From Zoroaster sp. YZ-2022 (Eukaryota > Echinodermata > Asteroidea > Forcipulatida > Zoroasteridae), in assembly GCA_029582265.1 (NCBI GenBank), contig CM055817.1, positions 25,320,971-25,384,970 of the forward strand: a DNA stretch of 64,000 bases. Reading direction: 5' to 3'. Below, piece after piece: positions 35,880 through 46,789 of the stretch (its first letter is position 1; every line of letters starts with the position of its first letter). A model generated the notes under the pieces. That model was given only the letters and a program-made list of their open reading frames with translations, was not told the origin of the DNA and made no database searches. A program made the translations under genes and the position numbers.

Positions 35880-36368
35880 TTATAATATAAATTGTGAGCA
35901 CCGTGAAGAAAGGGTGATCACGAAGTGACACTTGAGTTTATACAATGTACTACCAGAAGTCTGTTCGCTCTATAGTGGTGTAATTAATTGGTGTCACTTC
36001 TTGAAATTGAACACAAGCGGCTAATACATTTGTGCTCATTCAGCGAATGCTTTCTTATTAAAACGTCAGAGAGTCAAAAACAAAATTCAATCGTTCAAAA
36101 GCGTGCAAAAGGAGAAAAGCGTGTTTCAAAATAAACTTCCAACTCCATTTTATCCAAATGTTATTTTTGTCATGTGGGTAGTTGATTGTCACTTCCTGAT
36201 ATCGGTGACGTATTTGATATGAAATACCAATGTTGTACTTTCCATTTAACAACTACGGTGACTATTGTACTGTGACGTGTGCTGTCTTCGGCACTGCAAC
36301 ATGAACACGAGTGTATAGCGTCATACCAGCCACAACAATCACAAACACTCGATGTTGACATATTAGGC
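35880..36368 (-). other. 3' flank of pseudogene C, conserved with gene D
   Basis: Reverse complement resembles 60016..60900, downstream of gene D. Shared blocks include ATGTCAACATCGAGTGTTTG, TATACACTCGTGTTCAT, AAACACGCTTTT and a GAACAGACTTCTGG-like block. This part is probably 3' untranslated and downstream sequence of the family. The open frame at 36170..36379 is in this region and is not a separate gene. Confidence 0.65.
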
Positions 36369-37354
36369 TTATTCGTCATCTAAAAATATGAAAGAAACTA
36401 TTACAAATTGAATACATTATGATCTGTGACGTCATTGGTTTTAATTGATGTTTAAATGTTTAACTTTTGTCTGCCTCTGTTTGATTTGGTCAGTCACTAT
36501 GGGTGCAGGTGTGTTGATTATAACAAACAATTGAACAAAATTACCTCTGAAGTATATGAGCAATCCATTGTCGGGTGATGGCCATTGGCTTTTCACATTA
36601 AATAGAAGATCCACTCCAAATACATTATCTAGACGATCAGAAAGGTACTCGTTACACATGTCCCAGGCTGAGTGACGTATACCATTCACAATTATCATCA
36701 TCCAACTGAAGAGACTTCACACCATGTTCATCGCGGTATTGGAATGAGTCTTGGTTTATTATAGGATTCTGACCTGAAAAGAGAAATGCACGAACTAAAA
36801 TAAGGTTCTCTATTGTATTTATAAAATGGGATAATATGGCCGATGCAAATGTTTCTACGAGCTACGGACACCTCATGACAAACATTTAGTTTCAAATTTG
36901 ATTGTATTTATAAAAAAAAAACAATTGTGACTTTCAATTTGTTAACTGTCAATAAAATATGTAAATGGTTTGTCTGTATTAGAAAATACAATGGAATGAT
37001 ATATAGATTGTCTGCTGTAAAAAGAAAGAAAAGGAAGGATTATGGGAGACATATTTATGACAGTCCCCTCTTCCATAAATATTTGGGTCAGGGCATGTCA
37101 ACCGTCCACAAGGTATCGCCGCCTATGCCTACCAGTATCCGTGCGGCTGTTTGCGTGCAGAATGACAACCAACCATCCAGCTGTTAGATACAGCCATACA
37201 CACAGTCTGAGTTGTTGATTATAAGTTTAATCTATACCTACCAATGACAGTTTTAGGGTTCCACGCATTTCCATCTTTTATCTGTACTTCTATGTGATCG
37301 TGAAAAGCCTCCCATACAGCGTGAGCGACATTGTTGTTAGGATCAAATGTCCAC
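36369..37354 (-). pseudogene. Pseudogene C: last three exons of secreted-protein family
   Basis: Three exons match genes A and D: 37242..37354 (113 nt, encodes WTFDPNNNVAHAVWEAF, intact), 36545..36773 (229 nt against 231 in A and D) and 36369..36379 (DDE and stop). The middle exon starts normally (QDSFQYRDEHGVKSLQLD, then CEWYTSLSLGH) but a net loss of 2 nt shifts the frame before the NVFGVDLLF block, so the product would end early. Upstream, intron homology to A continues at about 38060..38240 and then stops; no earlier exons follow. The intron contains a family F insertion. I read it as a 5'-truncated, frameshifted copy. Confidence 0.8.
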
Positions 37355-37479
37355 CTTTAAGACAAAACAGTTTTAATTCTGGAACTAAATCAAATTTGAT
37401 ATGTGTCCACAGATTATTATTGTTATTTGTTTATTTTATTTTATTTATTTTAGTTAAAATTGTTTTAAAACTGATCATG

Positions 37480-38060
37480 CTCAAAAAACTATATACTATT
37501 TCGTAGTCTTGATAACATTAACCTTGACCAAGATTGTTCTCGTAGTACGCACTTACCACGGTACTACCGCCCTGTACCGATTTCCAGCGAGATCAGTAAC
37601 TGAGTCGTGGGTGTGGTTGGGCATTGCAACCTCGTACGTTTGAACTGAATCAACAGCTTTGATCCTTCTGTAATCGAAAGCTTATGTGTTTCTTTATTTT
37701 CCTATAGCAAATCCAATGGAAAGTCATATGCAAGAATTGTTGCTTTGTGGGCGGTTTATTTCAAATGATGGCCAATCACAGGCCACTAAGCTTTGACCCC
37801 GTTTGATCCCACACACACTGCACAATGCATGCACACACATGTTGCACACATGCTGCATGTACATTGCAAGACATCGCGCACAGCGACCAATTCCTGGGCC
37901 AACGAATAACCAATGAGAACAAGTCTTTCGTTTTTGAATTTGGTACATTAACATTAATGAGCTCTGCCTTAAATGTTGACATGTACAGAAGGATCAAGGC
38001 GCGACGACGAATGGTCATTGTACGTATGCACATTATTATACAGTACACTAGCGTATAACA
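37480..38060 (+). repeat. Dispersed repeat family F, copy 2
   Basis: Matches 10885..11400. It lies within sequence that is continuous in gene A (about 23100..23160), so it marks an insertion in the pseudogene C intron. Contains runs of short TGCACACA and ACATGT motifs. Confidence 0.65.
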
Positions 38061-38240
38061 TGTAGATATATGTACAAGCTAAGATACCATTATGATCGTG
38101 TTGCTGATAGAATGTAAACATTGGAGAAGTAAGTTAAATAAAGTATGTAGGAGTAATATGAGGTTTGTCAGAATGATGTAAACACCTTTGGGTAAATTAT
38201 GTTTCGGGAGGTGGCATTCTCTGTTTTAGAAACATTATAG
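38060..38240 (-). other. Remnant intron of pseudogene C
   Basis: TATGTACAAGCTAAG, GATCGTGTTGCTGATAG and ATATGAGGTTTGTCAGAATG blocks match the gene A intron around 23155..23240. Homology fades near 38240, which marks the truncation point. Confidence 0.65.
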
Positions 38241-38499
38241 GGAGTTTGGAATGTGACTGTTGACCACGTTACGCATAATAAAAGTGTCAATGGGCGAAGT
38301 TGGGTTTGAAAAGATGAAGTACTGCAACTTCAAGTGTAACGGTAAGTAACCTCCCTTCCTCTGAATTGAAGGACCCCCGTTAGTGACTGTTAAAATCTTC
38401 ACTTTGAGGGGGTACAAAGAGGCGGTCTGAGAGTTCCGCTCTTATAATATAAGATTATACATGTACATGTATACAGTATGCATATGAATCCGTACATTG

Positions 38500-38975
38500 G
38501 GTTTATGGGTGAACGTGTACATGGTTCCTTGTGGGGTCCAAAACACAATGTAACAATTGGACCCCACAAGGTAACTATAGAAAAGCTTGTACCCCACAGG
38601 AGAATTCTAAGGAAAAGGGATAATAGAACGAACAAAGGAATACCCCACAAATCAATGTGTGTGTGTGTGTGCGTGTGTGAGCGCATTCAAACTGGGGACG
38701 TATAACAAAAGGGACAATGGTCCCCGGTTGCTCTCACAATGGAGAACAATCCGTCCCCGTATTTTTGGACAAAGGAATTTGACAAAGGAAGTCCCCGAAT
38801 GCCAGTGTTTACACACGTGTGTGAACGTACACACCATTCGTTGTGGGGTCCAAAACACAATAGAACAATTGGACCCCACAAGGTAACTATAGAAAATCTT
38901 GTACCCCACAGGAGAATTATATAGAAAAGGGATAATAGAACGAACAAAGGAATACCCCACAAATCAATGTGCGTG

Positions 38976-39032
<57 letters not shown>

Positions 39033-39202
39033 ACACGCCATTCGTTGTGGGGTACCAAACACAATGGAACAATGGTACCCCACAGAGAATCTATAGAAAT
39101 TCTGGTACCCCACAGGAGAATTCTATAGAAAAAGGATAATAGAACGAAAAAAGGGATAATAGAACGAAACAAAGGAATACCCCACAAGTCGGCATGTGGA
39201 GG

Positions 39203-39240
<38 letters not shown>
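38500..39240. repeat. Complex minisatellite of GGACCCCACA units with (TG)n linkers
   Basis: Three units at about 38515..38665, 38825..38975 and 39040..39195. Each has TTGTGGGGTCCAAAACACAA or the GGTACC variant, an inverted partner GGACCCCACAAGGTA, then CTTGTACCCCACAGGAGAAT, GATAATAGAACGAA and GGAATACCCCACAA. A (TG)n run follows each unit (38656..38680, 38978..39028, 39203..39233). An unrelated stretch at 38690..38820 separates units 1 and 2. The open frames across it are artefacts. Confidence 0.9.
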
Positions 39241-39241
<1 letters not shown>

Positions 39242-39606
39242 CGCTGGATTTAACGGTCCGGTTATCGGTACGGAATAGGGGTCTGATTAAAGAACTCCTC
39301 TTAGCTATCAACAATGGTCTCCTTCTCCAACCTACATGCATACAATCTTCTTAATGTAAGCCAATATAATTTTTTCCTATATGTTCACCATCATTTGAAA
39401 CTCCAGTGGTTATGAATCCACTGGGTAAAAATCACCAAACGGTTGGATCTATTAACAGAAGGATGATTTTTGTGTGAATTTTGTTCGCATTAATTTTGTG
39501 TATACATTAAACAACAGGGTCCAATTGTATAGAGATGTTAAGCGCACACATTTACTGCGCACAACAAATAAAATTCGTGCTTAGTAAAAATAGGTTCTTA
39601 TCTTAA

Positions 39607-39788
39607 TTGCCACGTGGGTCTGCATTGCTTCTGGCAGGTTCTGAGCTACATTGCCACGTATTGGAGGCCTGCATTGCTTCTGGCAGATTCTGAGCTACAT
39701 TGCCACGTGGGCCTGCATTGCTTCTGGCAGGTTCTGAGCTACATTGCCACGTGGGCCTGCATTGCTTCTGGCAGGTTCTGAGCTACAT
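39607..39788 (+). repeat. 44-bp tandem repeat, four copies
   Basis: Four units starting TTGCCACGTGGG with CTGCATTGCTTCTGGCAGG and TTCTGAGCTACA. The second unit is slightly longer (CACGTATTGGAGGCC). Each unit contains an E-box-type CACGTG or a close variant. Confidence 0.95.
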
Positions 39789-39789
39789 T

Positions 39790-41260
39790 TTGTTTAGCAG
39801 ATATATTTGCTAAGCAAGATTAGGTTAGATTGATGAACTTCTTGATTCAGGTGATAAACACTGGTTGTGTTAACTTACATCGTTCAGTGTCAATGAATAC
39901 GAACAATATGTATGCATTTTTACTATATCCTATTAACGACATAATGAAGCAGGCTAAATCTTTCACAGTTTGTTAGTTATACAAATATCTTGATTTTTAC
40001 AATATATGCATGTTTGTGCATTTCCGAACATTTTACCGCCCCCCACAAAGCGACATCAATTTTTAGTATTAAATATTTTAGGGAAAAAATATTCGTCACT
40101 TTACGAACACGCAAGAAAACAAGACCGCGCATTTTCAGTTCGTTTCCGTGAACTGACACCAACATGATCTTTCAGCAACTAATTTTGATTTTTAATAAGG
40201 TCAGTACTGCTTAACTTGCATAGCCAGCATGTTCAACATTACACATGAACGACGAGAGAGTACTTGGTTAATTTCCCACAGGGCAAAGGCGTGTTTTTCT
40301 TTGCAGAGTTTGGACATTTTCCATATAACATTTTTTTTATTTTCTTTTTTTGTCCTCCAACACATCACAAAACGTGCATGACTGCATTATTACATTATCA
40401 ATTTATCACATCCTAACACAGGAATGAAATGAAACAAAAATGAATGTTTGGCATCATCAGAAAGCCCATTAAATTCTCTTTAAGTTGATATCCAGATCTC
40501 AAAATGTGAAATTTTTGGGACATTCCTCATTTCGATGAAGCGGGTCACATGTAATTGTCTCACCTGTTTTGCAAAGATACCTATTAGGTTATATGTATTT
40601 GATGTATTTGTTATGTTTCTGTGGTACAAAGTGTTTAGGCAAAACAATAATATATTGGCAACAAACACAGAAAAAACAGCAACACCTTACGATAGTAACC
40701 AATCTACCCCAATCACAATAAAAACAAAAAGAACCCCCTTACTGTTAATGAATTATATATGAAACCAAATCCAAATTATCTACAAAAGAGAAACCAATTA
40801 ATCAACACAGACAACATATAGATATATCTAAATATCTAAAAGGATATAAATAACACAAAATAATAGTAATAATAACTCCAATGTAAAAACAAATAATAAC
40901 AAATATCAGTTTGACTGATAGGCAGTGCGTATGGATCAATACGAAGCTTCCGGGCAGGGGAGATATTTAGTTATTCATTATGCATACCAACAATTGCCAT
41001 TGCACAATTGCTTATATCATGTATCATGTAACTGTAAGCTTAAACTGAATTACTTTTCTTAAAATTACACAGCCGTAATTACCTAATATTATTATTATTT
41101 ATTATTTTGTTTTTATATTTTTTAGTTTTATTATTTAACATAAAAACATCAGGTCGTTCAGACTTCTATGAAAACAATAGAATATTATAATATAAAGGTT
41201 TGCATCAGAATTAATGTTGTGATTAAAATAAGTAAATAACCAAATCCATAACAATAGTTC
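39790..41260. other. No gene seen
   Basis: No supported gene. AT-rich DNA with short open frames only. Confidence 0.5.
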
Positions 41261-41267
41261 CGACAAT

Positions 41268-41330
41268 GAATTGGAATCGAACCTGGTCCACGTGATTGCA
41301 AGGAGAGCAAGCATGTCACTGTGCTACAAT
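41268..41330 (-). repeat. tRNA-like relic
   Basis: On the minus strand a TAGCACAGTGACA box-A-like motif and a box B GGTTCGATTCC (plus positions 41273..41283) lie at tRNA-like spacing. The arms do not fold cleanly, so I call a tRNA-derived repeat. Confidence 0.4.
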
Positions 41331-41899
41331 ATAAACAGCACATTGGGCTTATCCTAGCCATGGTACATAAATGGCCACTCCAGTGTTTTATTTAGTTGTT
41401 TGTTTGTGTTTATTTTTTTATTTTTTTATTTACTTAAACTGAGGTACCATATGCCATCGAAATTAGTACTGTTTTGCAGGTAGCCAATCCATATTAAATT
41501 GCATTATCAAAGAAGTCCCAGCGGGTAACCATATTTTGGCAGCCAGGGGAAAACCAATGTCTTAAAAAGTAAACTCGTAAAATTACATAGTATTTTGTTG
41601 ACATTCCCAATTAAACAAAAACAGAAGCATACAACAGCGTATTTAAAATAATCAGTAACACAATTTGGATATCAAGAACAAATTTGATTCAAAGTATAAA
41701 TGATTAAAGGGAAGGTCAATCATTACAAATGTAAAACTACTTCTTGACTATACTTACTCATTTTGAATCAAGATATATATTTAATATATTTTATATTTGT
41801 GTCTTTACAAAATAAATAGTAAAACAAGTATTCAGATGTGTATATCCATTTAAAAGTAGAATTTAAGAAGAAGTACACTTTTCTAAATTCTCAAAATTA

Positions 41900-42240
41900 T
41901 GAGCAATAGTTTCACTTTTCATAAAAAACGACATCTCAGAATAGATTGTGTACAGGGAATCTTAATACCACCATCGGCTTTGCACAACTCGCTTAATTAA
42001 AGACGCGCGGAGAGGTTTATTAAATCCACGAACGCATTCATCTCCTACGTACACGAGCGAAATTACCAACCCTCAACAAACGCCTCTTTAGCATTATTAG
42101 CAATAGTTTCACTTTTCATAAAAAACGACATCTCAGAATAAATTGTGTATAGGGAAGATTAATACCACCATCGGCTTTGCACAACTCGGTTAATTAAAGA
42201 CACGCGGAGAGGTTTATTACCCTCAACAAACGCCTCTTTG
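41900..42240 (+). repeat. Direct duplication of about 120 bp
   Basis: Two copies (about 41898..42020 and 42097..42217) share GAGCAATAGTTTCACTTTTC (GAGC is AGC in the second), AACGACATCTCAGAATA, CACCATCGGCTTTGCACAAC and GCGGAGAGGTTTATTA. The 75 bp between them includes CCCTCAACAAACGCCTCTTT, which also follows the second copy, so the full unit is longer. Confidence 0.85.
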
Positions 42241-42684
42241 CCTTGATAAAAAAGCCACTGTTTGCAAACTGTCTTGATAAATTATAATCAGCTTCGCTCC
42301 AAAGGTTGTCATTTAGTATTACTGCTATTCTGAGATATGTTAATGCAATATACATGGCGTATATGTCAATCGCCAGTTGTGTGAATCTCGTTGTCTTGGA
42401 AACAATATTATTGCGTATCCAAGGCGGATTGTTGTTAATATGTAATTACGACGAAGCCAAGTAAAGAAGATGCTAAATTGAATCAGCACAACGCATGGAT
42501 GTCGCTGAAGTATGATCCATGCATAATTTATGTTTTTTTGTTTTTAATATGCCGCGTATACATGTTTTTTAACTCTTTGTTAAAGTTAAATGTAACTGAT
42601 TTGCCTAAAAGTATTAAGAAAGATGTGTTTATAATGTTAACGGTTTGTAATTACAAAACATAATTTATCGAATACTTATGATAG

Positions 42685-42830
42685 GTAAAACTTGTAGCTT
42701 TGCATGGTGAAGAGGATAAGTAAGACTAATTGCGGTGACGGTAATTATTTCTTTAAAGAACTGGAGGTTACAACTCGACGTTTCGATCAGTATGCTCTGA
42801 TTCTCCTGAGAATACTTAAGATGTTTTTAT
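42685..42830. mobile_element. Foldback MITE-like element, partial copy 4
   Basis: Starts with ACTTGTAGCTTTGCATGGTG and AGAGGATAAGTAAGACTAAT, then ACTGGAGGTTACAACTCGAC and GATCAGTATGCTCTGATTCT. The right half is missing. Very close to the copy at 49945..50110. Confidence 0.65.
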
Positions 42831-43249
42831 TAATACATTATTTAAAATTAATCAGAACTTGGAATACTAAAATACTACCCGTATAGCTGTAGCTTTTTGG
42901 ATAGAGTTTTATTAATGCCATGAATCTAACTTTGTTAACTCAAACTAAATTGATAGTTTTCTTCATAATTATAGCATTATAGTTTATATTGGATATGTAC
43001 TTCAAAAGTACCATTATATGTATGAAGTGTACCTTACTTCTTCAACATCAATGATTATATTATGTAATATTATATTATAGTAATATTGGAGTGTTATATA
43101 ACATATCACGATATTATACTCTAAGGTCATTGGACCAATATCAATCCTTAAACATTCTCAACTCTCTGTTGAGCATACAACTCTGTGCTCAGCGCTACAG
43201 TGGATATCAAACACAAAATCCATCCGTACCCTATAGTTTGCTTGCTTGC

Positions 43250-43395
43250 TTTTACTAATGGGTGAAAAGAAGCACAGCAAAGTGTTTTGCTCAAGGATTA
43301 AAGTAACACGGTCGCGGCCAGGATTAGAACTCATACTGACGACTCAGCCATCATAACGCAACTGTTATGCGGTAGACCGCGTGGCCATGACACTG
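43250..43395 (-). repeat. tRNA-derived SINE relic
   Basis: Minus strand: CATGGCCACGCGGTCTACCG (box A region), GGCTGAGTCGTCAGTATG, a decayed box B GAGTTCTAATCC, then CCTTGAGCAAAACACTTTGC and CTTTTCACCCATTAGTAAA. The last two are the conserved body blocks of the SINEs at 48854 and 62407. Confidence 0.7.
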
Positions 43396-43675
43396 CATAC
43401 ACAAATTATTACACACACGACCTGGAGCAAATCCCGAGGAGCAGCCTTGCAGATTAATCAGAAGCCACGATGTGCGTCATTCTATTGTATACAAATCTTA
43501 ATCAGCCATCAATCAAATACGATCAATAACGAGACTGCTCGGAATCCAAGTACTGACGACGTTGTTAAACTCGATAGCGTGCAAAAGTAACATATTATTA
43601 CTGCTTGAATTTCTCCCGAAAAAATAAACATAGGTATTTATAACACGGTCACTTAGGCGCCCCCACCCCACCCAC

Positions 43676-43812
43676 CTCAAAAAAAATTAAAAATAAATAA
43701 ATAAAAAACTAAATAAAAACTATAAAAAAAACTTAAAACAAAACAAAAACAAAACAAAAATAAAACACAAAACAAAACAAAACAAAACAAAACAAAAACA
43801 ACAACAACAATA
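43676..43812. repeat. A-rich (AAAAC)n low-complexity stretch
   Basis: AAATA and AAAAC units, about 135 bp, ending in (ACA)n. The Phe-rich minus-strand open frame here is an artefact. Confidence 0.92.
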
Positions 43813-43879
43813 TTTTCTGTTTTTATTATTGTGTTATTATTGATGTATTTTGGCAATGAAACGATGTCCAATCGGAACC

Positions 43880-46110
43880 AAATTTGCTGGATCGATTGGA
43901 ATTCTGCCGTGCCCGTGCAGTAATTTAAACGACTTATCCACATAGGGGTATGAAAGTTTGCTCGATATTATATCTCCTTATTGTATCTCCATTTTATTGA
44001 ACGATTACGCTAAAATGTTCTGTGGGTTGTTCGTGGTTGCCATGACACCCAAACTAAACGTCCACTGTCTAGAGGTAAATACAAGATTAGTGAAACTGAA
44101 ATACATTGAATGTAATGTCTTTTACTATTTTTTTCAATTTTCTAGCGCTGATCTTCACAAAGTTTAGTCAAAAGAACACTTCCAATGTATTCTGGAAATC
44201 AAACATGGCCGCCGAAACATTCAAAAACAAAATTGCCCAATATTTAAATATTCAACCTAAATAGTGGTAAATAAATAACACTTTTGGTACAAAATTCTGT
44301 AATAATATTACCCAATAGCGCTCTCAAGGTGTGATCTCGGTGACGACACTCGCATGTACTTAAAACAATATCTGTACCAAGTTTGATGGCCAACGGGTGA
44401 ACAAGTAAGGACAATTTTATATCAACATTCATAAGTTCACCTAGTAAGGAAATTATTTTTTCAGACATAATTATGTTATCCAGTAACAACGTTGGCGAAA
44501 AAAATATTGTCATCCAATACGTAATTCATTGAGTGCAAACATACATTCACGTTGAAAGAAATGGTGACTAATATGGAGGTATATAAAGGTTTCAAATAAT
44601 ATATATGCACTATGTTGAATATAAACCAACTGCACGCCTTATTTCACTGAAATAATATTACAAAAGAAAAACTGTTTGACTATTCCTTAATACAATTTAT
44701 TATTACCATTCTCAAGAAAAGCAAGAAAAGAGACATAATTCTAATTATGGGCCTATAAAATACAACATTAGAAAACATTCGTGCTTCACGTCTATGTTTG
44801 ATGTAATGTTTGAGTATAGGTTTATCAGTCCTGGGGACACAATGTGCTGTCTACGATATATTTGTTTATATCTCCAGAACGCATCGACTAATCACGCTTA
44901 AATTATCTGACTTTTCTTAACTATTCTTGGGGACCCTCTCATACTAAAATCACGATTGCCATTGCCATTTTGAACAGGTCCAATTGAATTTCCACTTTTT
45001 TTGTATTTTTTTTCTTCATATTGTAAAACATTTAATGCGTGTTTTTGTCAACTTTTAAACTCTTAACCTAAGAACATTTCGTCATGTGACGAATTTCATT
45101 GCATTATTGGGATGCAATATGGACTGTGATCTGCCTAAATAAATCTCAATTTTGGGTCAACATTTTTATGTTTTTGGTACAAACAATTACCAACATTATA
45201 GATTATAGCGCCCTCGAGCGGTGATCTAATTGACGTCACATTGCTGATTGTCTGAAGGATGTTATAACCAAATGGTCAGTACTGTATGTATACATAATGA
45301 GCAAGGCAATGTAGTCTATCTTTACATGAGTCAAAACGTAGAACGATCAATGCTATGAAACGTCAAGATTAAATAAAGTGGGTGACATATGTCAACTGTA
45401 CATATTGTTTTTGTAGTTAAAATATCCACATTATCATACTATGACGGATTAAATATATGTTATTATTTTTTAACAACTATCGAAATATCTAATGACTCGA
45501 AGCAAGCTTATCATGGTATTAACACAAATTACGTAACTTAAACATTTTAACACACACCACAGTAGGTTGTCAAACATTTAATGTTCTCGATTCTATTAGG
45601 AGCTAAATAATTTGATTTTAGTATTGTTTGTTCAATAATGCAGATCTACCATTTCAAAGCTCAGTCAATCTAATCATTCTTAAAAATTAATATTTTTTAA
45701 CATATCTATCAGTAAGCGTACTCCTGTTATGATCTGATTTTTTTTTTTTTTACGAACAACTGGTATACTAATCGATAAAACATGGATTAAAATAACACTA
45801 AAACCATTTTCCCTTAACACAACACAATCACCTCAATAAATACATTACATTTACGATTTGAAAGTTCTTACAAAACGGACGCTACAGCATTTTGCTATTA
45901 CCAGATTATCAAATCAACGAATTATATTATCTAAAAGCTTACTTTGTGTTTAGTTGGTACCCTAACATTCATTCTGAAAATTGTTTTTGTCTGAAGTGCT
46001 TTCATCTTAGAGGAAACTGGAACTGTTAAGTTGAATTTTAAGATTAACGTTTTATTTTCACCAAAAGCTACAATGTCATGAAGTTTATTAGCTGACAGTT
46101 TCATACTTTA
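43880..46110 (+). repeat. Segmental duplication copy 2
   Basis: Matches 29006..35850 without its inserted retrotransposon, (GATT)n array or 470-bp duplication. It therefore shows the empty site of the reverse transcriptase insertion near 45965..45995. Includes a family G relative (about 44130..44250, CACTTCCAATGTATTCTGG). No gene is visible. Confidence 0.75.
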
Positions 46111-46379
46111 TTAATTACACTAATTAGCACATCACAGGCATAATTTGTCTGGATGTTAACATTTTTGGTTTCACGAAGTGACACAAACGCAATTCATTTA
46201 ATTGATATAATTGATATAATTTATATAATTTAATTTATATATGTTTAAAGAATAGACCAACTTTACAGGACCACAGAAATAGAGACGTAAATGCCATGGA
46301 GATACTAAAATATGGTATTTTTAATGATAACAATTAAATAGTTCATTGATTTTTAGCGAGCTAATTATAATTTGAAGCT

Positions 46380-46640
46380 TTTCCGAAGAGGATGTCGGCG
46401 CCGATTAACACGCCCCTAAAAGGGGCCATTTGCACTGCATCCTGAACGTCTCTATGTGTGACGTCACGTAAAGAAGAAGGCTAATAGCTTACGGGGACGC
46501 CATCCACATACATATACAACAGCGAATGCGTTCATTCACATGCCTGAGCTTTTATTGCCCACGCTGGAAAATAACGTAGAAATGGCTGAATCGTCGTCAG
46601 ATGAAATTGTGATACTTTACAGAGATAATAAGTAACTAAT
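46380..46640 (+). other. Possible 5' end of a decayed gene or DNA transposon
   Basis: A GC-richer island in AT-rich surroundings with an inverted CCCCTAAAAGGGGC, a CRE-like TGACGTCACG near 46460, and a short frame at 46582..46635 encoding MAESSSDEIVILYRDNK before a stop. An acidic start followed by IVILY recalls the N-terminus of some PIF/Harbinger-associated proteins, but the match is short. No further coding sequence follows. Treat as a hint only. Confidence 0.2.
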
Positions 46641-46789
46641 AAACTATCATGAGACTCTCCTGAAGATTAATGTATAAAACTCGTGTCAGACAGGGTTGAT
46701 AAGGAGAGATCATATCCTCCAATGTATGGCTTGATAACTGCATACATACATTCACGTTGACAGAATGATCACCAATATGGGGGTATATA

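Noticed and set aside
36170..36379. 69-codon minus-strand frame starting MTNKPNMSTSS
   Set aside because: It begins at the last exon of pseudogene C in the wrong frame and lies in the 3' flank. In the correct frame the exon gives DDE and a stop.
38652..39187. Minus-strand frames with THTHTH runs
   Set aside because: Translations of TG microsatellites and the minisatellite.
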